Shown here piece by piece: positions 1 to 10,266 of a DNA stretch of 64,000 nucleotides. The first letter of the stretch is position 1, and every line of letters begins with the position of its first letter. Source of the stretch: Girardinichthys multiradiatus (lineage: Eukaryota; Chordata; Actinopteri; Cyprinodontiformes; Goodeidae); the NCBI RefSeq assembly GCF_021462225.1, contig NC_061812.1, positions 44,621,363-44,685,362 of the forward strand. Direction: 5' to 3'. The notes under the pieces are model-generated. The model worked only from the letters and a program-made list of their open reading frames with translations, had not been told where the DNA came from and searched no databases. A program made the translations under genes and the position numbers.

Positions 1-599
1 TTAGGCTAAGAACGTCAGAGATGGACCTTTCCAAGTGAAAAGGTGACTTCCTGTTCTCAGAGGGCAGGCCTTTGAAGATGTCAGCATTTAACCACAAAGG
101 ATCGCCAAGCATCAAAAGGGAATCAGTCATACCAAGTTTGGTCTCAGCCTTTCCATGTGAAAGTTGCTGCTTTTTGAATTTCCTAGCGAGTAGGTCAAGC
201 TCGTGGCCTGGCTACATGCTCAAAAACTCATGATTTTGATAACTTTTAATCATAAGTGCATACTAAAAGATTAAAATCCCTAGGAGGAGCTTGTTAAAGT
301 TCTGTAACGGGTAGTTTAACGGACCCAAAATTTCAGCCGGACACAAACGATAAGATTCAAAAGATTTATTGAGATCTCTGGAAGGCTTTTGGCAGGAAAC
401 CGCCAGCGGAAGGCACAAGAACCTCTGAGGGCAGACAGATTGGTTAGTGGCTGAGCAGAGACCTGAGAATAATGTCAAACTCAGCGATAAAGCCATTAAC
501 CATTTCAGAATCCGTGGGAGACTCAGGAAACTGAATTTTGGCTCCTCAGTGTGGTTGTCTGGTGACTGCAGGTTTGTGTCATACGGGTTATCAGGTTTG
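1..599. other. anonymous DNA, no gene seen
   Basis: Mixed-composition DNA with only short chance reading frames. I see no protein motif, RNA gene or transposon end in it. Confidence 0.5.
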
Positions 600-1100
600 C
601 AAACCCAGTGAATGTGCGGAATGCGGTGGTCGGGAGACAGAAAAAGGGTCAGAGCCAGCAGGACAGAATCAGGCTACAGGATCCAAGGGAGAGGCTTGAA
701 TCGTTGGTCAGGGCACAGAAGCAAAGTCATGAACGAGGAGGCAGATTCAAGCAGATGGATCCAGGGGTTAGGCAGAGGGAGGTAGTCAGGAGGCAGAAGC
801 AAGGTCGATGTCCAGAAATCAGAAGCCAGGAGAATATACTATATGGGCAGGGTAGAGCAGAGAAATCCAGGGGGCAAAAATGAGATCAGAATCAGGCAGG
901 CAAGCAAGGAAGGACCGCTGTACATTTACTCACACAAGGCTTTCGATAATCTGGCACTTGTTGTCTGTCAGAAAGCTGTATATAAAGGTGGAGCACATGA
1001 GGAGTAATTAGCGAGCTGGCTTGGAAGGAGCAGGTGAAACCAATCCTCCTAAAAGCTGCAGACAGAGGTGACGCAGACAACCAGTGCAGAATCATATCAA
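600..1100. repeat. purine-rich probable dispersed repeat
   Basis: A purine-rich stretch in which short words such as GGCAG, CAGGA and AGCAAG recur imperfectly. A plus-strand reading frame at 608-883 is rich in Arg, Gln and Gly because of this bias and shows no domain. A TATA-like string (TATATAAA) lies near 970. Stretches of similar texture occur at 33000-33770 and 36420-36960, which suggests a family of dispersed repeats, but I could not align them by eye over their full length. I do not regard it as a gene. Confidence 0.35.
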
Positions 1101-1169
1101 GTTCAACATGTATGAAACGTTCCTGTTAATTTTAGGGCATACATCCAAGAGATATACATGTGAACCAAA

Positions 1170-1418
1170 TTTCAAATCTCTAACACTTACCAGTTGGCCT
1201 ATCTCACTTTAGGGGGCGCTGTAGAGCCATTTGGCCACACCCATTTTTGATTACATTAAAAACCTAAAATTTCACACGGGGGACAATTCCGGGTAAAGTT
1301 TGGTGTGTTTTCATACATGTTTTGGACCCTGAAGTGCCACTTTAAGAGTCGGAATAATAATAAGAAATCTTCCAATTATAATAGGCTTTTGCAGCAATTT
1401 CGCTGCTCGGGCCTAATG
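1170..1418 (-). repeat. short copy of the fold-back-headed repeat family
   Basis: Read on the minus strand the segment begins with AGGCCCGAGCAGCGAAATTG, pairs with a nearby AAGCCT, and continues into an ATTATTATTCC stretch. The same head (AGGCCCGAGCAGG ... GGGCCT, then ATTGTAAT and CTTATTC) opens a unit of the array at 10267. This is therefore a short, diverged member of that family in the opposite orientation. No coding sequence is present. Confidence 0.55.
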
Positions 1419-2201
1419 AATTTGACAGCATTGTATAATAACTAGGATCAGTTGGAATGTATGTACTTGATTTGGAATCTGTATGATCCGACTGAATTGA
1501 TTCATTATTGTTAAGCTACAGCTAACCTGAAAAAATGATCAGCTATTAAAAGCCCATAATCATCGAACTTCACTGACTAATAATCAATTGCATCCTTTCA
1601 CAGTAAAACATGTTGCAGTCTAGCTTCCTATCACTCTTCAGTACAGGAGATAAAAACTGCTACTAAGACTCGAGTCTCAGATCAAGAGTCCAGGTCAAGT
1701 CTCAAATCTTTAGGGCACGAATCCAAGTCGAGTCTAAAGCCCTTTATTTTGCCCCCAAAGTGCCATTCGAGTTGGAATCTCAAACCCGTATCACTATCTC
1801 TGCTTCACATCCAGTGTAAAACGGCGTGATGTGTTCTCTCCTTTTTTTCATGCCGCTACAGAAGCATACAATTATACACTTCATACTAGTGTTCAAAGGG
1901 CTGAGTCTCATTGGCGACTTGTCCGGTGTACCCTGCCTCTTGTCAAATGAACGTGGAAGAGTCATGCCAAGATAGTTATCCTTGACAGATTTTGTTTCTC
2001 CTCGGTTGAGAGCGTGCACTAAGCAGAAAGAGTGGATGTTTCTTCTGCGACCGATAAGTGGGTATAGACAATCGATGGACTGTTTTTTTATTTCCCTCTA
2101 ATATGTTTTTCTCATTTTTTATATGTTGACTAGTTTAGTCATAATTCTTTTTATTTCGTTTTTGGTTAGTTTTTGGACATAGAAACAGGCCATCGATGAT
2201 A
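1419..2201. other. anonymous DNA with a GACTCGAGTCTC-type repeat
   Basis: Around 1660-1760 the words GAGTC, AAGTC and TCTCA recur many times in both orientations, a texture typical of a dispersed fish repeat. The rest shows nothing recognisable. No credible reading frame is present. Confidence 0.4.
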
Positions 2202-2203
2202 TA

Positions 2204-3377
2204 CAGGGGTTGGACAATGAAACTGAAACACCTGTCATCTTAGTGTGGGAGGTTTCATGGCTAAATTGGACCAGCCTGGTAGCCAGTCTTCATTGATTGC
2301 ACATTGTACCAGTAAGAGCAGAGTGTGAAGGTTCAATTAGCAGGGTAAGAGCACAGTTTTGCTCAAAATATTGAAATGCACACAACATTATGGGTGACAT
2401 ACCAGAGTTCAAAAGAGGACAAATTGTTGGTGCACGTCTTGCTGGCGCATCTGTGACCAAGACAGCAAGTCTTTGTGATGTATCAAGAGCCACGGTATCC
2501 AGGGTAATGTCAGCATACCACCAAGAAGGACGAACCACATCCAACAGGATTAACTGTGGACGCAAGAGGAAGCTGTCTGAAAGGGATGTTCGGGTGCTAA
2601 CCTGGATTGTATCCAAAAAACATAAAACCACAGCTGGGGTAAATATACACGGCCGGGCTGCTATAGCCAAACCTTTGGTCACTCATGCCAATGCCAAACG
2701 TCAGTTTCAATGGTGCAAGGAGCGCAAATCTTGGGCTGTGGACAATGTGAAACATGTATTGTTCTCTGATGAGTCCACCTTTACTGTTTTCCCCACATCC
2801 GGGAGAGTTATGGTGTGGAGAAGCCCCAAAAAAGCGTACCACCCAGACTGTTGCATGCCCAGAGTGAAGCATGGGGGTGGATCAGTGATGGTTTGGGCTG
2901 CCATATCATGGCATTCCCTTGGCCCAATACTTGTGCTAGATAGGCGCGTCACTGCCAAGGACTACCGAACCATTCTTGAGGACCATGAGCATCCAATGGT
3001 TCAAACATTGTATCCTGAAGGCGGTGCACCAATACACACAGCAAGACTGATAAAAGATTGGTTTGATGAACATGAAAGTGAAGTTGAACATCTCCCATGG
3101 CCTGCACAGTCACCAGATCTAAATATTATTGAGCCACTTTGGGGTGTTTTGGAGGAGCGAGTCAGGAAACGTTTTCCTCCACCAGTATCACGTAGTGACC
3201 TGGCCACTATCCAGCAAGAAGAATGGCTTAAAATCCCTCTGACCACTTTGCAGGACTTGTATATGTCATTCCCAAGACAAATTGACGCTTTGTTGGCTGC
3301 AAAAGGAGGCCCTACAGCATACTAATAAATTATTGTGGTCTAAAACCAGGTGTTTCAGTTTCATTGTCCAACCCCTG
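2204..3377 (+). mobile_element. Tc1-like transposon, CAGGGGTTGGACAATG family, internally deleted copy
   Basis: The ends are inverted repeats: CAGGGGTTGGACAATGAAAC at the left and its complement at the right. TA dinucleotides at 2202-2203 and 3378-3379 form the expected Tc1/mariner target duplication. At 1174 bp it is 96 bp shorter than the copy at 34775-36044. The difference equals two internal deletions inside the transposase gene, of 75 and 21 bp. Both ends look intact, so the element could still serve as a substrate. Two other copies lie in the window (34775-36044 minus, 50578-51837 plus). Confidence 0.95.
2390..3325 (+). CDS. Tc1-like transposase, open but internally deleted (311 aa)
   Basis: An uninterrupted 311-residue frame for a cut-and-paste DDE transposase acting in the nucleus. 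The N-terminal helix-turn-helix region (MGDIPEFKRGQIVGARLAG, with SVTKTASLCDVSRATVSRV) should bind the inverted repeats. The first catalytic Asp is in FSDES and the Glu in DLNIIEPLW. Compared with the sister copy at 50754, 25 residues are missing after KHKTTA, in the second DNA-binding/linker region, and 7 residues after PEGGA, which normally carry QDDN with the second catalytic Asp. Both deletions are multiples of three, so the frame stays open. Family knowledge says a DDE enzyme without the second Asp cannot cleave, so I infer a catalytically dead protein. The ATG at 2390 matches the start in the other copies. Confidence 0.9.
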   Translation: MGDIPEFKRGQIVGARLAGASVTKTASLCDVSRATVSRVMSAYHQEGRTTSNRINCGRKRKLSERDVRVLTWIVSKKHKTTAGVNIHGRAAIAKPLVTHANAKRQFQWCKERKSWAVDNVKHVLFSDESTFTVFPTSGRVMVWRSPKKAYHPDCCMPRVKHGGGSVMVWAAISWHSLGPILVLDRRVTAKDYRTILEDHEHPMVQTLYPEGGAPIHTARLIKDWFDEHESEVEHLPWPAQSPDLNIIEPLWGVLEERVRKRFPPPVSRSDLATIQQEEWLKIPLTTLQDLYMSFPRQIDALLAAKGGPTAY

Positions 3378-3379
3378 TA

Positions 3380-5549
3380 TGTTTGTCATTAAAGTCCCAA
3401 AAAACTAAATTGTCATTCAAACTTGGATGCTATCCAAATTACAATAAATTATTCCCAAGATACCAGTCTGGGTCGACAAGATAGTCTCTTGGCTGTTCAG
3501 TCAGCTCAATATTGTCATTGTGGCTCCTACATGTACTGCTGTATCCCCTCATGTGTCTTGACAATAGTCAATGCCATATGGCTTTTTTTTCCAAAACTAG
3601 TGCCCTCCCTAACTGTTCAACAATGTAAAAATCCTATTTTATAACAGATAAGATACAAATACAGAAAACATTGAAAAGAGTTGCAAAGTGGTGATAAGAG
3701 GTCTTTAAATGACTCCTATGCACCATGTACTCATGCAGCACCAGATCCACAAACACATTTGGACTGCACAACCTGAACACATGCTACAAATTGTTCTCTG
3801 GGATGACTTGTAGCTCATTTTCACATCACTAATCCTAATTTAGCTCCTTATCACATAACATAATAACAGAATAAAATTGCTGCGTCTGTAGGATTTGGCT
3901 TCGCTTTCTACACACACAAACTCACAGCATCTCACTTTCTAAAAGCTGTGAAGCTTCTGTTTTTTCCATCAATCAGTGCAGATATGTATGTAGGATGCAA
4001 CGTATTCACACTCAGATGGTTTTAATTTACTAACTTATTTCATGAAATTAATTCAAAACAAAAAACTCTTTAGTGATTTTAGTTCTAAAGGTCACGTTAC
4101 CAAATCCAGCCGAAGAACCAGTTTTGGTTTAGTTCTTTTTTTCCTTTTTTTTTTTTTCCTTTTTCAGTTTGATTTTCTTGTTAATGTTGATGTTAATGTT
4201 GTTTAATAGAATTTCTTAAATCGTTTTTCTATTTCATTAATTCTTTTCTTAAGAAACTGTCTGAGGCAAGACAACGTATTAAGATTCTCTGGTTACCTTA
4301 TGTAAAATGCCTTAATGTCAAGGTATTCACATTTGATGCTTTTAAAAAGCATATTCACCAGCAAGTTGTTTCTGGTGGGCTTTGTTTGTCACTTTTCCTA
4401 TTAATAAAAAAAAAAAAACAGCCACGTACAACCTCCTTCAGTCATAGAATTGTTAAGAAAAGCTATAAAATGGAAAGACATCAGCAATGACCTTAGAAAA
4501 GCAATTATTCGCCCATCAATCAAGGAGCGATTAATGGGCCATTTCCAAACTACCTGAAGTCCATCACTTTACAGTAGGAAAGATATGTGTAGTAGAAAAC
4601 ATTTCAGAAAATCTTCTCAGATGTGGACGTTGTTGTTTTCATGCATGAGTGAAACAGACAGGCAGGTAGGCCGGCCGCCTAGTTCAATCAACTGATTGAC
4701 TGATTGATTGTTGGTATGGTTGTTATTTAACCACTATAAGTGCAGTAGGCAGCTGTCTTAAAGGACAGGTATACTGTAGCAAACTATTAATTTTTGATCA
4801 TTGCCAAGAAATTGAAGCATGTTGCATGAAATGTGCTTCAATGATTCCACATTTTTACTGCCTGACAGTAAAAAAACTAATGCACACTTTAAACTCAGAT
4901 ATTACAGGTTTACATGCAAATGTTTATGGATGTCCAAATCAAGATCCCCTCACTCAAGCACCACACACTCTGTAAACTGTGCCTCTCTCTCATTTTCTCT
5001 CGCATGACCAACAACAGCCTGCTGAAACTACTCATTGAAATCGAATGCGCGTTATTTCACTTATCTTTGTCGGTGCAGTAGTTAATTGTGGCTCAATCTT
5101 GAAATATCAATACCTCTTACTCCAACTTTTTCTAGGTTTGAAACCAAATGACTTCAAAATGACTTCCTAAATATAATATGGGAAATGTTCATTCACTCTC
5201 AGTTCTGGACAGGTTGGAAAGTCATTTAACCTTCAATAGGATTTAGCGTGAATACAAGTAGATCAAACACTTCTTAATCTACCATAGTTGAATGTTGAAC
5301 TTGTGTAGGCCAAATACAATGGACAGTGTCGATGTCTGACCAAAAAAGTGTGGCTACAGTTATAATAGCTTATAATAGATTTGTTTTGTCCCAGATATCT
5401 ATCTGATTTAGTTACAAACACCAAAACCAAATCCATTGTTTATCCCTGAGATGTCCAACCTTCTCACTACCCTCTGCACATCTTCTGCAAATGTCATAAT
5501 TTTAAGAGACATGATCATTCATGTTGTCACAATGCAACTGATTTATGTC
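3380..5549. other. anonymous AT-rich DNA, no gene seen
   Basis: AT-rich DNA with short T and A runs near 4134-4160 and 4407-4420. The reading frames are short and motif-free. I see no transposon ends or RNA genes. Confidence 0.5.
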
Positions 5550-6035
5550 AAGAGGAGATAAAGGTGTGGATGTTCCACAGCATTCTGCAATTAAACACCT
5601 CTAAAACAGAACCTATCATGATAGGCACATCCACCAGGTCCAATCATTTCCTATAACCAGCATCACTTTCTCCGGTTACAACATTCCCCTCTCTCCATCA
5701 GTTACTAACCTTGGAGTTAATATGGACACCCACCTCACCTTTGTCTAACATGTAAACCAATTCTGCAAGATCTTCCATCACAAAGGTGATGGAAGGAGAT
5801 CTTGCACCAAACTTCACTCCACTCTCACCCTAACAGAAAATGGATTGATGCCTTTGTCTCCTCCAGGCTGTACTATTGAAGTGCACTGCTCCTTGGGATC
5901 TCTAGCATAAGTCTTCAGAGGTTCCAATATGTCCAAAACTCTGCATCTAGGATCCTAATGAGAGTGCAAAAATATGAACACATTACACCCATTTTTTATT
6001 CACTTCACTGGCTTCCCAACTAATGGAGATTTAAA
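5550..6035 (+). pseudogene. decayed LINE reverse transcriptase, 3' part
   Basis: Conceptual translation in shifting frames gives hallmarks of the region after the catalytic core of a CR1/L2-group LINE reverse transcriptase: LQLNTSKTEP, then VTNLGVNMDT, then WIDAFVSSRLYY and finally EHITPIFYSLHWLP. Stop codons and frameshifts are frequent, so no product is possible. An imperfect hairpin interrupts the frame at 5764-5806. The piece lies upstream of a fragment carrying the earlier part of such a protein (6590-7540), the reverse of the natural order. They are therefore separate insertions or a rearranged copy. Confidence 0.75.
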
Positions 6036-6589
6036 AGTGTGCGTGGATCCCGAAGACCTGAATGCCAACATAAAAACAGAACAATGACAAGCCTGTTTGT
6101 GTTTCAGAAGGAGAGAAAACCCATCAACAGTAGTTATCTCCATGAAAAGCTTGGCCCCCCAATGGGAGAATGCTGTAAAATGTCTGTGCTAATACATAAC
6201 AGAAAAAAGAAAGATAATAAGATAAGAAACAATAGACACAAATTAAAAGTAAAATTTTTGATATAGACCTTTGGGGTTGTCACCTTGTTTCATGATTCAT
6301 TAAGTGTGAAAATGGGTAAATTTGACTCTTGAGTATCTCTCTAGGCAAAGGGCCCTGCTCAAGCTATGTTCATAAATGTAAAAGCCCTCCGAAATCAAAG
6401 CAAACTTTTTCATTGATTTCAGTGACCTTCTATCTGTTACATGTTTTGATTACGACTGTTTAATTATTTCTGTTATCTTTAAAAGCATAATTTCTATTGA
6501 CTCAATTATCCAAAAAGATATTATAAGAAGATTCCTTAAGGACAGTGCAACTGCAACCTTAGCCAAGTTTACGCTTCCATTTGCACTTT
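6036..6589. other. anonymous DNA between two LINE fragments
   Basis: No recognisable protein motif or repeat end. The short plus-strand frame near 6039-6266 is Lys/Arg-rich, without similarity that I recognise. Confidence 0.4.
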
Positions 6590-7540
6590 ATCCTGTAACT
6601 CAGTAGAGGAGCTGGTAAACAACTTTCATTCTAAAATTTCAGACATCATTGATTCCATTGCTCCCATTAAGTTTGCCTCTGGTAAGCTGAAATCTCTCTG
6701 GTGAAATACTCTACCAGTAGCAAGTAAACAAACGGAGTGTCAAAAAGCCAAACGGACTAAAGGTTCACTATGATATCTATAAAGATAGACCTCACACATG
6801 TAACCTACAACTGAAAAATGCAAGAGAATATTTCTTCTCTGAAATTATCAACAAAAACATAGATGATGCTTGTGCCTTGTTTGCTACAGTTGACAGGTTA
6901 ACAAACCCTCCTGTCTGTAGCATCTGAACTCCACTTTACCAGGCCCATCAATGAATTTCCTAACTTCTTTACTGAGTAAATTCAGAAAATTAGAAGAGCA
7001 GTCTGTACATCAATATCAAGTCCAGCACCAATGTTGTGACCAACCAAAATAAATTTTGACAAAATGACACAAGTTCTACCAAATCAACAACAAGAACTTA
7101 GAAGAAATGGGACATCATCTAAACTTCTCCTCCTGCTGTCTCGATATTTTCTACACAGCTTTCTTTGAGACAGTTTTGACTGTCAACAGCATCTGATTGG
7201 TTCAAGTAATAAACTAATTCATGTTGTCAGGTGTTTTCTCCCAGGCCCTCAAAACAGCAATTATCAAAAAGAATAATCTGGATAAGTGGCTATTGCAAAA
7301 TTACAGGCCCATCCTAGATGTCCAATTTATTAGTAAGGTTGATGAAAAAGCTGTGTTTCAACAGTTAAATACCTTCTTAACAATGACCAGCCGCTTTGAT
7401 GTCTTCTACTTAGGTTTCCATGCTCACCACAGTACCGATACTGTCCTTGTCAAGGTGTTCAGTGACATCTGCATAAATGCAGACTCTGGAAGAACCACAG
7501 TGCTGGTAATGTTATTGGAAACAAATTGGTTTTTATAAGA
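6590..7540 (+). pseudogene. decayed LINE, linker and N-terminal reverse transcriptase part
   Basis: Translation in several frames gives EELVNNFHSKISDIIDSIAP near 6610, a FFSEIINKNI-like stretch near 6830, then SQALKTAIIKKNNLD, LQNYRPILDVQFISKVDEKA and FHAHHSTDTVLVKV between 7240 and 7460. These match the order linker, then reverse transcriptase motifs 1-2, in L2/CR1-group LINEs. Many stops and frame changes make it a fossil. The catalytic FADD motif is not present before the match ends near 7540. Confidence 0.7.
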
Positions 7541-9171
7541 CAACTTACAATATTGAAATACAATACTAATTTTCAAATGCCTCAACACGATATAAAATTG
7601 ACCCAGAAGCAGATTTTGAATCATATTGTAGCTTGTGTATGCCAACAATGTCTATATTTGGGTGTGGCAGATAGGATTAAAACTGTTGGAAGGCAGAAGA
7701 AAAAGGTAAAAGTAACAGAGCATCAGAAAGATAAAGAAGTCATAGTATGGGACTGTCACATTTAAATTACAAATTTTACTGCTAATGTCACATAATGTTG
7801 AACAGGTATATCTGCTGCGGTTGGATCTACTTTATACCTTGCATAAAAAATTTTACATTTTACCTAATTTTACATTTCCTACCTGGTGAACCAGTCATCA
7901 TCTTCTTTCATCACCCTTCAAAGAAGGCAGAGGTGAAGAAGGACGCAGCTGTTGCCATGGAGCTGGTATGCTGCAGGAGTTTTGAGGACGTTGGACCTGT
8001 GATGGAAAAAGCTGCGAAAGGTTCAAGGAAAGTTTTCAAAGTACCTGCTGACAACAAACGAACTTGTTTTTTATCTGAAAGACTGGATGGCACTGAAAGA
8101 GGAAATATCAATGAGGGGATGGATTGAAATGAGAAGGATATTGCACTGGCTGTTTTCATTTTCAATGAGCACAAGATCTACCATCAAACAAATTAATTTG
8201 GATTTCAACCCTTATGGTTCTGATAAAGTTAGAACTAACATAGGTAGGGCTGATCTAGTGGACTGGGAAAGAAAGCTCAACCAACGTAAATTCACAAGCA
8301 AACACAAACATTTCCTGGCTAGTCAAAAAAAGCATGACTTTTGTTTGTTGAGAAATTGTAGCCTGCCAATATCAGATTACATAACACTGTTAGTGTATCC
8401 CACTTTTAGCAAAAACAGAGCTGTTTTGGTTTGAATTTGTTTATATACAGCTGTTAGCTATCCACCACATCCTAGGGGCTATTTAAATCTTTCTCTACTA
8501 TTGAACTATTACCAATAATAACTTGACAGAACCTCAGTTAAAAAGATCCAAATTAACCCCTTACCTAATGTTATGGCCATAACAGGGGAGCTTTGTTTTA
8601 AAATTCTTTTCTTTGATCCCTGACACACATGCTGCAATCTTTTGTCCAAGAAATCCATGGCAGCCTTGCCTAGCTCAGAATTAAATGAAAGATCAGATAT
8701 ATAGGAAGGCAATGCTGGAGTGTTATTTACCTCAGGCAGCATTTGTTTCTACATCGTTTTACGCCAGGCAGATGCAATAGTGTGACGGGGTTATTAGGTT
8801 TATTGAGTTTGCTCCCACTAAGCTGTTTGGTCAGGTAATGATCTACACATTAACTCAGTCAATGCAACATCTGGTTTATTTTCTTATTCTGTCATCCTGT
8901 TGTACATTTTCTGGTGTGTTGGGCAGTGATTTCAGCTATCAAATAAGTGACCTTGCATTTCACTATATAGTATTTTGGTCAAATACAAAACTACAAAACC
9001 ACTGATCAGTTAACACAGATGGAACTTATAGTAATATTAACAAAATATATGTTTTTGCGCTCACTTTCACTAGTGGCTGCTTGAGCCACCCTTTGGTGGA
9101 CTATAAAAGTATTACAGAAATACACACAGAAAAATGAGACAACAGAAAATATTTTTTTCACTTGTAGGTCA
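7541..9171. other. anonymous DNA, one unassigned reading frame
   Basis: Mostly unremarkable. A plus-strand frame at 7795-8127 includes a charged stretch (KKAEVKKDAAVAMELV, then EKAAKGSRKVFKVPADNKRT) with a GT after GAGCTG near 7962. I cannot assign it to a family and do not call it a gene. The left edge of the tandem array begins near 9172. Confidence 0.4.
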
Positions 9172-10266
9172 CTTCTTAGGACCTACAAAAAAGTATCTTG
9201 GAGCATTGGTCCAAACCCCACAGGAAGTCGGCCATTTTGGATTGAAGTTGCCATTTTGACCCTGTTTTGGCCGTTTCAAACCCGCATATCTGAGCAAACT
9301 CCTCCTACAGCTTTTGACTTAGAGACTTGAAAATCACTCAGTATACTCTTAAGGGATTGGGGATCAAAAATTATCAAAAGCTTTTTGATACATGAAAGCG
9401 TGTGGGCGTCGCCACGCCTCAAAATATGACTTCTTGCCATAAAACACTACATTGATATAGCTCCTACAAGGAAAGTCACAGACAAATGAAACCTTCTGGC
9501 ATTGATCTGCCTCTAGGCCTGAACAATATTCACTGATCAGATGCTGACATCATTGATGCCCCGCCCCCTCAGAACAGGAAGTGTCACGTTTTCCTTTAGA
9601 GAGTCAATGTTTGATGTTCTTCCCCTAATCAATGTGAAACTGTCCCAAGTAACAGATAACATGATGCTCTTAGACAGTCGACAGTACTTACTGCTTTAGC
9701 TGGAGGGTGTGAATATGATGGCGTGGCGAATTCTGATGTCACGCCACGGCCATACGTTTGCCTCTAAATTACACATGCATGGTCTGATTCACTCCAAACT
9801 CAATATTCTTGATCTTTGTCAGCCCCCAAACAGCTCTATTGGATTACATTTAAATTTGGATCAATAGCACCCCCTAGGACACTTCAAGGGCTATATCTCC
9901 CTCATACATCATCGGATCCACTTGAAATGTAGTATACATGATCATGAGTTAATGATGGACATTTTGACACAGTCAATTGATGATGTCGTTTTAGCCCCAC
10001 CCACAAACAAACAAGTGAGTGCAGCTTCCATCTGGAAGGTCAGATTTACTCGAAATTTTGAATGCTTTTTGCCAGACTGAAACTCTGCATGACCGAAGAT
10101 AATATGACATGTTGCTCAAAGTGCCACCTACTGGCGACGTGTTTAAGTGATGCGGTGTCATCGTATGTGGCGTGTAGGAGGCGATGCCAGGCTCCTGCGG
10201 TCGCTCAACAGCCCGAGTTGCGCTGAGGGGTGCGAGGGCCTTCAAAGCTGCTTGCAGGTTTCTAGT
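9172..10266 (+). repeat. tandem array, unit 1 (3' part only)
   Basis: The segment enters the repeat unit at ACCTACAAAAAAGT and runs to CTTGCAGGTTTCTAGTT. Landmarks shared with the later units are CAGGAAGTCGGCCATTTTGG (9221), the GATGCTGACATCAT box (9540), GATGGCGTGGCGAATTCTGA (about 9716) and GAGTTGCGCTGAGGGG (10215). The spacing to unit 2 is 2145-2147 bp. GGCGTGG/CCACGCC words recur throughout. No open frame is conserved between units, so I treat it as non-coding. Confidence 0.85.

Noticed and set aside
608..883. 91-codon Arg/Gln-rich plus-strand frame
   Set aside because: It follows from the purine-rich repetitive composition of 600-1100 and shows no domain; similar texture recurs elsewhere in the window.
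2290..2958. antisense frames opposite the Tc1 transposase genes (also at 31007-31336, 35704-35958 and 63565-63894)
   Set aside because: They recur at the same place in every copy only because the sense strand codes for transposase.
7795..8127. 110-codon frame with a charged segment and a possible splice donor
   Set aside because: No recognisable family, an unconvincing hydrophobic N-terminal half, and no partner exon found.
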